DNA from: Streptomyces sp. McG3
Lineage (GTDB): Bacteria; Actinomycetota; Actinomycetes; Streptomycetales; Streptomycetaceae
DNA: 44,693 bases
Direction of reading: 5' to 3'
NCBI RefSeq assembly: GCF_018619185.1
Contig: NZ_JAAXYC010000030.1
Coordinates: 1-44,693 of the forward strand
Shown one piece after another: positions 7,838 to 15,802 of the stretch (positions within the stretch are counted from its first letter, which is position 1; the number at the start of each line of letters is the position of its first letter). The position numbers and the translations under genes were made by a program. A model generated the notes under the pieces. It was not told the DNA's origin. It ran no database searches and saw only the letters and a list, made by a program, of their open reading frames with translations.

Positions 7838-8185
7838 CGCTTCTTCCACCACGGGATGCGGACCATCAGCTCGGCGAGTGCGCAGGTGCGAGTTCCGTCT
7901 CCGCGGTGACGTCGGCGGGGAGTTGGGTGAGCGGGCCGCCCCACCAGCGTGACCGCAGGGGCGGGGGTGCTCCGTAGGCGTAGCCGACGGGCTGGTCGCT
8001 GTCGTAGCCGATGACGCAGCCTCAGCCGGGCCGTGCGGTCCAGTGGTCAAGTCCTTCGGCGAAGCGGTCCGGGGAGGCGAACGAGTTGGTGCGCGCGGCT
8101 CGCGTAGACCTCGGTGTGCATGTCGAGGAGCAGTGGGCGCAGTGCGGGGTGTGGGCGCCGGTGGAGTGGCGGATTGCTGTCCCGG
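7838..8185 (-). pseudogene. GNAT N-acetyltransferase remnant
   Basis: Pieces of one acetyltransferase appear in order across three frames: TAIRHSTGAHTP, LRPLLLDMHTEVYASRA, then FASPDRFAEGLDHWTARPG, a TGA where the family has Trp, GCVIGYDSDQPVGYAYGAPP with SRWWGG, and finally TCALAELMVRIPW. The beta-bulge and the LMV strand before the acetyl-CoA loop are visible, but the acetyl-CoA-binding R/Q-x-x-G-x-A motif is lost where the AlbA_2 gene begins. At least two frameshifts, one nonsense mutation and a 3' deletion are present. The gene runs towards the 3' end of the AlbA_2 gene. Confidence 0.65.
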
Positions 8186-8189
8186 TGGT

Positions 8190-8705
8190 GACGGCGTCTC
8201 CTGGGCGTGGCGGGCTGGTGGTGGACGGTGGCGCGACGCTGGGCGATGCGGGGCCTGCTGACCGTGGTGGTGTCGACTGTCGTGTCGGTCGCTCTGGCGC
8301 TGGTGGTGTCGCCCTGGGCCAGCTGGGGTCGGGCGAACTGGATGCCGTAGTAGGCGCGGTTGCGCTGCATGGAGGGGCCGAGCAGGCGCAGGGCCTGGGC
8401 GATGGCGCTCTCCGCGTCGGGTACTCGGCCTGTGGCCTGGTGTGCGATGGCGGCGAGTCCGGCGATCTCGGCGGAGTCCAGGAAGCGCAGCCACGGTGGT
8501 GGGGGTGCGGTGGTGTCGAACCGGTCGTGGGCTTTCTCGGCGGCGAGGAGGGAACGTGCGCAGGCGCCGTGGTCTCCGGTGCGGGCGTGGCCGATGGCGA
8601 GGCGGGAGTGAAGCAGAGCTGCGAGGGGGTCCTGGCGGGCATGGCGGGTCTGAAGGGCGGCGCGGTTGATGCTCAGGGCTTCGCGGCGCCGGCCTTCGGC
8701 GCGGG
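8190..8705 (-). pseudogene. C-terminal remnant of an XRE-family regulator with TPR-like helices
   Basis: The frame carries RREALSINRAALQTRHARQD, LAALLHSRLAIGHARTGDHG, LRFLDSAEIAGLAAIAHQAT, then ALRLLGPSMQRNRAYYGIQF. This is the helical-repeat tail shared by many Streptomyces helix-turn-helix proteins that sense a partner through TPR-like helices. The DNA-binding domain is missing: the sequence is cut at about 8705 by the end of the VOC gene. The tail decays after TVSRPRIAQR and merges with the GNAT remnant. In Streptomyces these regulators often pair with a small DUF397-type protein, not seen here. Confidence 0.55.
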
Positions 8706-8724
8706 ATTGGACGGACAGGTCGGA

Positions 8725-9672
8725 TCAGGCGCGGTCCCAGGCCCCCTCTCTGATCTCCCGGAAGATCAGAGCTGCACCGAGGGCCGCTCCGGCCGGAACG
8801 AAAAGCTCCCCTCGGCCCGTCTCGCGCGAGGGAAGTCCGTTTTCTGCAAGCAGCGCACGCACCCGAGCGATGTCAAGGACGGAAACTGTGCAGGCGACAA
8901 GCGCCGGGAGCGCGGGCGGATCCTCACCCGGCAGCAGATCCGGGAGGTCGGCCTTGGTCAGGAGAGTGACCGGCCCCTCTGTAGACATCGGCCGGCCCAG
9001 ATACCGCTCGTACCGCTCGCGAAGCAGAGGGAGTTGTCCGTCGGGTACGCACAGCACCGCCTCGACGAGGTCCTGGGCGCCGTTGGGGTGGTCGAGGCGA
9101 CGAGTGTGCTGGAATTCGGGGTCCAGGTCGGCGACGACGCCGACCCGGCCTTCCGGCGCGCCGTCGATCTCCAGGTAGCGGACAGGCTCCGTGCGCAGGC
9201 CATCAGGGGTCTCAACCGGCCGGCCGACGGTGTTCACCCCGCCGTGTCCTACGCCGGCAGCGGTGAGCCGGTTCCCCGTGCCATCGACGTTCGGCGAGGA
9301 GAACATCAGGATGTGGAGCCCTTCGAAGCGATCGAGCCATACGCCGAGCTGGGCGCTGGTCTCCTCGATCCGCGACATGACCAGGGGGAGCTTCTCCACA
9401 GGTGCCTGGAGCGGAACGATCCGCACGTCGGGTGGGAGACCCGCCGCGTTCCCAGGCTGCACCGGCGTCACCAGCTCGATGAAGCTACGGGACAGGTCGG
9501 CGTGAGTGTTCGCTGCCCCGAAGATCTCAAGCGCGGCACCCTCGCGGGGCGCCAGCGCCGGCACGCCGGGCGGCGGAACGTGAAATCCGAGCCGTCGGTA
9601 AAGCGTTATGGCCTGTGCCATGTCGCTGACCACGTGACCAACGTGATGCAAGTGTGCGATGTCGTGAGGCAT
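8725..9672 (-). CDS. VOC superfamily protein (glyoxalase/dioxygenase-like)
   Basis: A 315-residue soluble protein with tandem VOC modules. The first begins HHVGHVVSDMAQAITLYRRL, the classic opening strand-helix with a metal-ligand His, and continues to FIELVTPVQPGN with the second acidic ligand. A later block GVGHGGVNTVGRPVET and a third HTRRLDHPNG resemble further betaalphabetabetabeta units. VOC enzymes bind a divalent metal and include glyoxalases, extradiol dioxygenases and fosfomycin- or bleomycin-resistance proteins; the substrate cannot be read from sequence. The frame is open up to 9801, but conserved sequence starts at ATG 9672, preceded by GGTGAGG at a short distance. It is flanked on both sides by gene remnants and has no operon partner. 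Confidence 0.75.
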   Translation of the reverse strand: MPHDIAHLHHVGHVVSDMAQAITLYRRLGFHVPPPGVPALAPREGAALEIFGAANTHADLSRSFIELVTPVQPGNAAGLPPDVRIVPLQAPVEKLPLVMSRIEETSAQLGVWLDRFEGLHILMFSSPNVDGTGNRLTAAGVGHGGVNTVGRPVETPDGLRTEPVRYLEIDGAPEGRVGVVADLDPEFQHTRRLDHPNGAQDLVEAVLCVPDGQLPLLRERYERYLGRPMSTEGPVTLLTKADLPDLLPGEDPPALPALVACTVSVLDIARVRALLAENGLPSRETGRGELFVPAGAALGAALIFREIREGAWDRA

Positions 9673-9999
9673 GACCTCACCGTAGGCCCACACACGGGAA
9701 GCCCGGGAGCGTACCAAGGCACGGCAGGGCGATCCCCCGAATTGCACAGCAGGCCGGGCGGTCTGCCACCCGTGACGCCGAACGAGCCGTTGACGACACA
9801 CTTCCGCCCCAGTGCCGACGGACGAAGCTGGTCCTCATAGCCCGAGGTCGTCGGCCAGGCGACGAAAGGCGGCAAGGGCCGCTTTCAGGAATTCACATCG
9901 CCCATCCCCACGACTTACCCCTGGGGCCGGCCACGACGTTCAAGCCCAGCCTGCCAAGCGGATCGAGCCTGCGTGGCCTTGCCACCTCATGCTGCCGCT
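9673..9999. other. intergenic, no gene seen
   Basis: Between the VOC start and the transposase remnant. Short open frames on both strands show no family resemblance and no ribosome sites. The promoter for the VOC gene should lie just above 9672 but no clear -10/-35 was recognised. Confidence 0.4.
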
Positions 10000-10360
10000 T
10001 GACCATCAACACCCGGCCCGCCCGGCGGTCTCTGCGGATCATCCGGTGCAGTGTCGACGCCGACGGCACCGAGGCCCCGCTGCTCGCCGCGGCCGGCCGG
10101 CACCTCAGCCCAGCGACAATCCGTCCGACCTCACCCAGCAGCGACCACACCGCACACCCCTGCCGGACCGGCGCCTCTGCCTGCCCGGCCGTCTGGGCCC
10201 GCTCCAACCCAGCGCCACACCGTGCGCTCCAAGACACCCACCGTCTGAGCGACCGCACGCACATGCAGGGTCGCCAACTCCACCGCCCGTTGCCGCTCCA
10301 GCAGAGGACGCGCCACCAACCCCCGGGGCAGCACAGGCCCACGCCCGGCCAGTACCGCTT
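10000..10360 (-). pseudogene. remnant of a Mu/IS481-type (integrase-core) transposase N-terminus
   Basis: One frame reads LPRGLVARPLLERQRAVELA, then LHVRAVAQTVGVLERTVWRW, a helix-turn-helix typical of the N-terminus of Streptomyces integrase-core transposases. After a shift, a second frame continues with AVWSLLGEVGRIVAGLR and SSGASVPSASTLHRMIRRDR. The DDE catalytic core that should follow is not present. The scrap is therefore a 5' fragment with at least one frameshift. Confidence 0.6.
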
Positions 10361-10666
10361 GATCCGCCCCACGACCACACCGACCGGGCCGCCCCCGCGC
10401 GACGCGTTTTCGCTCCGGATCTCGGCCTGTCCCCCAGCTCGTCCACCGCCGCGGAAACGCTCCCGCCCCACTCACCTCACTCTTCCCTCCACTCCTGTCC
10501 TGACCCGAAACTCACGCACCCCTGCCGCCCTCACCACCGCAGCTCGTGAAGAACGGCCCGGGAACGTTGACTCCGGACGACACACTGCCGCCCAGGAGAG
10601 GGACCGGCGTGCCCGCAGTTGGAGCAATTCGCCGCCGATCTGTAGCGAGGCACCAGGCTGAACAAG
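10361..10666. other. intergenic, no gene seen
   Basis: Lies between the transposase remnant and the TMEM175-like gene. Open frames here have no recognisable product. No hairpin or operator stood out. Confidence 0.35.
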
Positions 10667-11287
10667 GTGAGTAACAGCAGCACTCCACCAGCACGCCCCG
10701 ACCGTCTGATCACGTTGTCCGACGGCATCTTCGCGATCGCCATAACCCTCCTCGCACTCGAAGTCCGAGTCGCGCCGGACCTGGACTCCGAGCAGTTCCA
10801 CGACGCGCTGCGCGAGACCGCTCCCCAACTCGCCGCCTACGCGTTGAGCTTCCTCATCCTGTGCATCTTCTGGCGCGACCAGCGTCAGATCCTGCTGATG
10901 TCCGCGAAGACGGGCGGCCTGCCCCAGCATCTGGCCCTCGCGGTGCTCGGCATGATCGCGCTGGTTCCGTTCCCCACGTCGATCCTCGCCGAGTACGGGG
11001 CCCGCGAGCCGTTGGCGGTGGCGATGTACGCCGCGACCATCTGCCTCATCGATCTGTTGCAGCTCGCCATGTTCGCGACGCTGAGGGGTCGGCACGGGGT
11101 ACGCGCCGTGGGCGAGTGGCGGGACACCGCTGCGGATCTGGGCGCGACGATCGTCGTGTTCGGGGCGTCCGTACCGATCGCCTTCTTCGCCCCGCAGGCA
11201 GCCATATGGTGCTGGCTCGCCCTCTTCCCCGCGAAGGCCGTCCTCGGCAGGCGGGAGCGGCTCCGCGGCACCCGCCAGGATGGCTGA
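10667..11287 (+). CDS. TMEM175-family membrane protein (putative K+ channel)
   Basis: A 206-residue membrane protein with about six transmembrane segments. The family signature in helix 1, R-x3-F-S-D-G followed by a hydrophobic AIxxTLL run, appears as R13, LSDG at 17-20 and IFAIAITLLALEV. In bacterial TMEM175 channels the helix-1 hydrophobic residues line the pore and select weakly for potassium; here the usual Phe before SDG is Leu. Further segments include AAYALSFLILCIFW, LALAVLGMIALVPF and LGATIVVFGASVPIAFF. The GTG at 10667 gives the right N-terminus but its ribosome site is weak. It stands alone on the + strand ahead of a Nudix scrap. Confidence 0.8.
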   Translation: MSNSSTPPARPDRLITLSDGIFAIAITLLALEVRVAPDLDSEQFHDALRETAPQLAAYALSFLILCIFWRDQRQILLMSAKTGGLPQHLALAVLGMIALVPFPTSILAEYGAREPLAVAMYAATICLIDLLQLAMFATLRGRHGVRAVGEWRDTAADLGATIVVFGASVPIAFFAPQAAIWCWLALFPAKAVLGRRERLRGTRQDG

Positions 11288-11368
11288 CCCCGTGCGTTCC
11301 CCGCGCGATTCCCTTACGGGAGCACGCTCCGGAGGGCGGTGCCAGCACCGCGATTCCCGGGAACGCCC

Positions 11369-11545
11369 ATGACCAGCACAACCGAAACCCCCACCACGGC
11401 CCCGCTCTCGCGGATCAAGATCCGGACCGGGGCCCTGGTGCTCTGCGGCGGCGACGTCGCCCTCATCCGCCGCGACCGCGCCGACTCCACTCACTGCACC
11501 CCGCCCGGCGGCAACGCCGAGGACGGGGAAGACATCCACGTCGCA
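11369..11545 (+). pseudogene. 5' fragment of a Nudix hydrolase gene
   Basis: From ATG 11369 the frame gives SRIKIRTGALVLCGGDVALI, then RRDRADSTHCTPPGGNAEDG. That is the first strands of a Nudix fold up to the GG that starts the Nudix box G-x5-E-x7-REUxEExGU. Instead of the RELxEE helix the sequence continues HVAWSEDLADR and loses similarity. The metal-binding half and the rest of the protein are missing, so the product would be inactive. The fragment ends about 65 bp before the 3' end of the convergent CPBP gene, suggesting a deletion joined the two. Confidence 0.6.
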
Positions 11546-11610
11546 TGGTCCGAGGACCTGGCTGATCGGACCAGGAGCCCGGCATCGAGCAGGCCGGTGA
11601 CGGTGACCGC

Positions 11611-12510
11611 CTACTCTTCGCCGGGCGTGTGCCGACGCGTGACCCGGCGGCACGCCAGGAATGCGATCGTGACGACCACCAGGTACAGCGGTACCAGCAG
11701 CACCGCGTCACCGGACGCCTGCTCCACCGTCACGCCCGTGTCGCGGTCCTCGCCCTGCAGCATGATGCGGTTCGTGGTGAGGACGGCCAGGTGCGTGCCG
11801 ATCGCCGCCCACAGCGGGGCGTGACCCAAGGCCGCACGGGCGGCGATAAGGGTGAGGCTGAAGATGGTCAGGAGGATGAGGTAGTCGACCGGGTGCTGCC
11901 CCTCCGGGGCGATGCCGATGTGGCCCGGATCGTCGCCTGCCAACCTTGCGATGCCGGCCGTCACCAGCGTCGATGCGCCCGGCACGAGCATGAAGACCGC
12001 TGTGGTGCCGAGCACCGCCAGGACGGGTCCGAACCGTCCGCGCAGCGATGTCCAGGCGTAGCCGCGCAGCGTCGTCTCCTCGGGCAGGGCTTCAAGCAGG
12101 AAGGCGACAGCCGCGTTGGTGACGAGAAACCCGACCAGGGTGACGAGGTCCAACTGCTGCCAGACCAGTAACCCCATGGCCGTGCCCGTGCCCAGGACCA
12201 GCGCCGCTCCGGTGGCCGTCACTCCGACGCCGGTGAGGAACGCACGTAGGCTCGCGCCCGGGCTGCCGAAGCCGACCGTCCGGGGGTGTGACAGACGCAG
12301 GACGCATGGCACGGCCACGACGGTGACGAGGGCCGCAGCGATCAGCCGGGCGGTAAACCCACCAGTTCCGGTGACGTCCGCCAGTACGGGGCCGAGGCCG
12401 TTGCCGACGCCGAGAGACACCGCCATGATCAGGCCGCCGGCCATCGCGCGACCCAGAGCCCCGGAAGCCGTGGGTGCGGATGCGGGATGTCGAACGTGTA
12501 GCTCGGTCAC
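11611..12510 (-). CDS. CPBP family intramembrane glutamic endopeptidase
   Basis: A 299-residue membrane protein with about eight hydrophobic segments. The CPBP (Abi/CAAX protease) motif 1 is visible as LEALPEETTLRGYAWTSL: the Glu pair and following Arg are the catalytic signature. A later HIGIAP and a helix ALGHAPLWAAIGTHLAVLTT supply the His of motifs 3 and 4. Eukaryotic and bacterial relatives cleave prenylated proteins or peptides in the membrane; bacterial ones are often tied to bacteriocin immunity or regulation. The open frame extends to 12621, but GTG 12510 has AGGAG four bases upstream and begins just before a natural N-terminus (TELHVRHP). No operon partner is evident. Confidence 0.8.
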   Translation of the reverse strand: MTELHVRHPASAPTASGALGRAMAGGLIMAVSLGVGNGLGPVLADVTGTGGFTARLIAAALVTVVAVPCVLRLSHPRTVGFGSPGASLRAFLTGVGVTATGAALVLGTGTAMGLLVWQQLDLVTLVGFLVTNAAVAFLLEALPEETTLRGYAWTSLRGRFGPVLAVLGTTAVFMLVPGASTLVTAGIARLAGDDPGHIGIAPEGQHPVDYLILLTIFSLTLIAARAALGHAPLWAAIGTHLAVLTTNRIMLQGEDRDTGVTVEQASGDAVLLVPLYLVVVTIAFLACRRVTRRHTPGEE

Positions 12511-12679
12511 AGCGCTCCTGATGACGGCAGGGCTACCTCCCATCGACAACCCCGTGTGCCTTCCAGCCTCGCCCGACCACGGGTCAGGGACGTCGTGCAC
12601 GCGGACGATCTCCCGGTACACCCTTCGGCGCAGCGGACCATAGGGGGTCGAAGTCCCGATGCCACGGCATCAGCTCGTG

Positions 12680-13244
12680 CCGGTGGCAGGCAACGTTTGC
12701 CCTGTCGACGATGGCGCCCCGTTCCTGACCACGAAGAAGTGCCAGTGCGTCGGCACGAGAAGTTGTCGCTGCCGATCGCGATCCGCACGGTGGTTGGTCG
12801 AGGCTGCGCAGGTAGCGGCAGAACTCCAGGAACCGCGTCCGCTTCTTGACCGGTCTGATGTGGCCGTAGAGCTTGTCCTGGACCAGGTCCAGGGCGGCGA
12901 ACGATGGCGTACTCCGCCGTAGCGGTTCAGGTCGCCCGCCGTCGACCGGGTTCACGGTCGGGGTGCTTGTGCTTGCCTCCCGTCCGGCTCCCACTGCCGG
13001 CCCGGGTACGACATCAGACCGAGGCCACCGAAGTCGTCCAGGCGGAAGATGACTTCGGGCTCGCTTGCGTCAGATATGACCTCTCCGTCGGCCATCGGAT
13101 CCGGTACTCGAAGCGGGCCTGTTTGGCCGCGTAGTCCGGACAGCGGGAGGTCTTCCAGGTTTTCAGGCGTTGAATAGAGACGTCCTCCTCGCGGAGCAAC
13201 ATGTGCAGTTCCTCGTGGCTGATGGTCGACGTCCTCTTCGCCAC
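12680..13244 (-). pseudogene. IS630-family transposase remnant
   Basis: Pieces in order over several frames: EELHMLLREEDVSIQRLKTW and SRCPDYAAKQARFE, then IADGEVISDASEPEVIFRLD and FGGLGLMSYPGRQW, then SFAALDLVQDKLYGHIRPVK and RFLEFCRYLRSL, ending in VDRANVA. This is the order of an IS630/Tc1-type DDE transposase, where FRLDDFG holds the first Asp (usually F-x-DE). Several frameshifts and a deletion that removes the second Asp and Glu region (the block before VDRANVA) make it inactive. No clear terminal repeats remain. Confidence 0.65.
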
Positions 13245-13311
13245 GCTTCGCGACGGATCCTTCTACGAGCCCCAACCCGCCACCGCCAGCTGAGGAAGTC
13301 GAACCGACCTC

Positions 13312-13544
13312 TCACTCCTCCGGCCGCAACCGCTGACAAGCCGCCTCAAGCCGCCGGTCGCAATCGGGCCGAACAGCTCAGGCAGCGCTTTGTCCAACGT
13401 CCCGGCAATCCGATGGATCGGCGCCCAGACCGCCGGATCGTCGACAACACGACTGAGGTCCGTCATCTGGAGCTCCTCCAGCCAATGAGACAGCACCAGC
13501 GCCTCATCAGCCGTGAGCTCGATCGTTACCTGGCTACCGCCCAT
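13312..13544 (-). pseudogene. small conserved hypothetical, frameshifted near the end
   Basis: From ATG 13544 (AGGGG upstream) the frame reads VTIELTADEALVLSHWLEEL, DLSRVVDDPAVWAPIHRIAG and TLDKALPELFG. After that the original frame continues with Gly/Ser/Arg-rich residues to 13263, while the adjacent frame gives DCDRRLEAACQRLRPEE and stops at 13312, a natural charged ending. A single-base indel near 13370 probably separates them. Similar short helical proteins of about 80 residues are common in Streptomyces and have no known function. It may still make a protein with an altered tail. Confidence 0.5.
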
Positions 13545-13552
13545 ACCCACCC

Positions 13553-13936
13553 CTACAGTTCGCCCCCACCTTCGAACTCCCGTAACCTACCTGCCGACCT
13601 CCGACCTTGACCCAATACATGGCCCCCGCTTTCCGTCGTGGATCCGGCGAGGCGCCGAGGCGGTTGGCTGTGACTTCGAGCGGGATACCGACGCTCAACG
13701 AGTGGAAAGCGCCGCACCCTCATGGACGAGTTGCTTTCAGTAGGAGTTGCCACACGGCAACATTGATCCCCATTTCGTCCAGGCCTATACATATAGACTG
13801 CAGAAACCCCGCATGCCGAACGATTTCTCCGCGGCTGGCTTCATTGCCGGTATGGGGCATCTAACGGCAGCCTCTGACCCTTTCCATGATAGAGTCTTGA
13901 TGATTTAGCAGAACAACGCGATAAAAGGGGAATGGC
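13553..13936. other. 384-bp intergenic stretch with locally lower GC
   Basis: No gene was recognised. From about 13760 the DNA becomes richer in A and T than its surroundings and this continues into the next gene, which fits acquired DNA. The stretch should contain the promoter of the gene at 13937; I could not settle on a -10/-35 pair. Confidence 0.4.
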
Positions 13937-14536
13937 GTGAATACCGAGAAGCTTACGGCTCGGCGTCTTACGGCCGAGGAGACTTCAGGTTTGGGGCCCC
14001 AGGACGGCGTCTTCGTCCCGGCAAGCATGGATGGCGTCTCCCCCGACTGCTACGCACAAGCTTTCCTTACGAAACCGGGAAAGAGCTTCGAGGGTGGGTC
14101 CTTCACCGTGCGGACGGCATTCGGCGAGGAGATTCACGTCCTCCCCGATAATGCCGAAGAGGGCGGGATCTGGATTGCGGACAAGGCAGGGGAGGCAATC
14201 GAGGTCCTCCAGAGTGCCGGCGTTCTCCTGAACCTGGCCCTTTTCGTTCCCGGCGGAAGCAAGGAGTCCCTGGAATCTCTCTATTCCGCGGCCCGGGAAG
14301 CATTCGGCGCGGGGGTCGTCCAGCGCTGGAGCGAGGAAGTCGTCGAAGTACCGGATGTCAAGGTCGACCTGTACGAGGAGCCGGCCCGGGGACGCAAGAA
14401 CGCGAACACCCAGAACCGCGATCGCCGCGCCCTGGACATCTTCCCGACCCGAGTGCGGTTCCTCGAGCCCAGCGAGGGCTGGAAGTTCGTCGTCGAACCG
14501 CACAAGGAGATCGTCGACGAGACGCCGACCATCTGA
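13937..14536 (+). CDS. hypothetical protein, unrecognised family
   Basis: A 199-residue soluble acidic protein starting at GTG 13937 behind AGGGGAA. It has no signal peptide or membrane segment. Visible parts are a beta-rich N-terminal half (GGSFTVRTAFGEEIHVLPD, EEGGIWIADKAGEAIEVLQS), a helix-rich middle (ESLESLYSAAREAFGAG), and an acidic strand VVEVPDVKVDLYEEP before a basic stretch and the tail FLEPSEGWKFVVEPHKEIVD. Its base composition is lower in GC than its neighbours. A clear terminator follows 30 bases after the stop, so it is its own transcript. I do not recognise it; it may be an accessory gene. Confidence 0.65.
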   Translation: MNTEKLTARRLTAEETSGLGPQDGVFVPASMDGVSPDCYAQAFLTKPGKSFEGGSFTVRTAFGEEIHVLPDNAEEGGIWIADKAGEAIEVLQSAGVLLNLALFVPGGSKESLESLYSAAREAFGAGVVQRWSEEVVEVPDVKVDLYEEPARGRKNANTQNRDRRALDIFPTRVRFLEPSEGWKFVVEPHKEIVDETPTI

Positions 14537-14566
14537 CCTGATGGCAGGTTAGCCGCACTGTCGCGG

Positions 14567-14592
14567 GAGCCCGTCAGTACGCTGACGGGCTC
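14567..14592 (+). terminator. hairpin terminator of the 13937 gene
   Basis: Perfect 11-bp stem GAGCCCGTCAG (14567-14577) with TACG loop and the exact complement (14582-14592), followed by TTCGCC. It lies 30 bases after the stop codon. The UNCG-like tetraloop adds stability. Confidence 0.8.
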
Positions 14593-14845
14593 TTCGCCGT
14601 GGAGCGGGCGGTCCCTCCGCCCGGCTTTCCGGGGCCTCTTGAGTGTGGACCCCGCCTGCGAGTCCGTAGAACAGTTCACCGATTCGTCGCACTCATGAGC
14701 AATCGCCGGCGGCGCCGCGAGGCAGATCGCGTCGGTCAGCACGATGATCCGAAAGGCACCGGCGGCGAGCGCCGCTACCGCGGCCCCATCCGTTCGGCGA
14801 TGGTCGCGACCAGGTCGCTCACACCGATACGGAAATGGATAGATT

Positions 14846-14859
14846 CGGGAGCGCTCCCA
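14846..14859. promoter_or_regulatory. CebR-type operator, one mismatch
   Basis: CGGGAGCGCTCCCA differs at one outer base from the CebR box TGGGAGCGCTCCCA, through which the LacI-family cellobiose sensor represses cellulase and cellobiose-uptake genes in Streptomyces. No intact gene begins near it; leftward it faces decayed coding-like DNA. Confidence 0.6.
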
Positions 14860-15201
14860 CCTTGAGCTTACGAGACATACGTCAAGCGGTTGGACAGGAT
14901 CCTCCGCCCTCCCGATCTCAGGGGAGACGCACGGGTCGCCCCGGCTGAAACCACCACGCGGGCCCGGCCCCGAGTATGCGGATGCATGGTTTCCTGCCGC
15001 CTCGTCAGATCCTCCAGCCCGCCGCCCCAAGCGCTCGTTGGGACGCGGTGGGGAGCGGGCAGGCACTGAAGGGAAGTTCCGGAAGAACGGCGGGCCCGAC
15101 GCTCGGGCCCGTCCCGCGTCCTCGTCGATCCACTCGACGCATTCTGCACGATGGGTTGTCAGGGGCACGGCAGCGCTCTTACAGTCCGTAGTACCAACAA
15201 G

Positions 15202-15215
15202 TGGGAGCGCTCCCA
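15202..15215. promoter_or_regulatory. perfect CebR box upstream of the LPMO gene
   Basis: TGGGAGCGCTCCCA is an exact match to the palindromic CebR operator of Streptomyces. It lies 587 bp upstream of the secreted cellulose-type monooxygenase, on the side from which that gene is transcribed. The site predicts repression released by cello-oligosaccharides. cebR itself is not in the window. Confidence 0.75.
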
Positions 15216-15802
15216 CAATTGCCGGTCGGGCGCTTTCTCTTCTGTGATCGCCCCGATCCGGTCATCTCCCCCACAGAGAGGCCCCGCATGCGAGCGTCAC
15301 CGCACTCCCCTGCCTCGCGCAGCCCGGCTCATCTTTTCTCCCGACGCAGGCCCTGCGTGGCTCTGTAGACCTCGGTTCCCGCCGGAGCGGGATCGGCCCC
15401 GTGGCACGGCCGTGCACTGATCCGCACACGAGACGGCACCCTGCGCCGTTCATCTTGGCCGTGCGCAGGACGTGGACCCGGTGACGTCGACCGCGTTGCG
15501 CGGCCCACATCCGGTCCGGGCGTCGTCGACTTCCGCGGCGCGAGGACTGGTCCGTCGGCGGCTACTCGCGGCCCAGCTCCGGCCGGCCCACCGCCTGTGG
15601 GACCGACGGCTTCGGCCGCATGCCGGGAATGACGCTCATCGGCCAGAGCGATCCCGTCCGTATCGCCGCCGCGCTTGCCCTCGGCAGCATCCCCCTCTGC
15701 TTCGGGCGCCGGCACCTCATGACTCCTCGCCCAACGGTGGCCGCAGGAGGGATGCACAGCACAGACCGGAAGACCGTCCCCAACACAGGCACAGGAGACA
15801 TC

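Larger units (their letters stand above)
14593..15802. other. 1.2-kb stretch with two CebR-type boxes and no intact gene
   Basis: No intact gene was found. It contains two near-identical operator palindromes (14846-14859 and 15202-15215). On the minus strand, leftward of the first box, a run reading AAVAALAAGAFRIIV and later AICLAAPPAIA looks like a decayed signal peptide. On the plus strand after the second box, ATG at 15289 behind GAGAGG opens a frame of only 25 codons. Both could be remains of CebR-controlled secreted cellulase genes, or the plus-strand DNA could simply be a long leader of the monooxygenase gene. Confidence 0.4.

Noticed and set aside
8011..9840. A 609-codon open frame on the + strand
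   Set aside because: Covers the antisense of the VOC gene and of the XRE/TPR remnant; no recognisable domain.
13897..13925. TTGATG with 17-bp spacer and GATAAA as promoter of the 13937 gene
   Set aside because: Transcription would begin at about 13931, inside the ribosome site AGGGGAA, so the pair is probably accidental.
14281..15216. A 311-codon frame on the - strand
   Set aside because: It includes antisense of the 13937 gene and composition is irregular; only short pieces resemble a decayed signal peptide.
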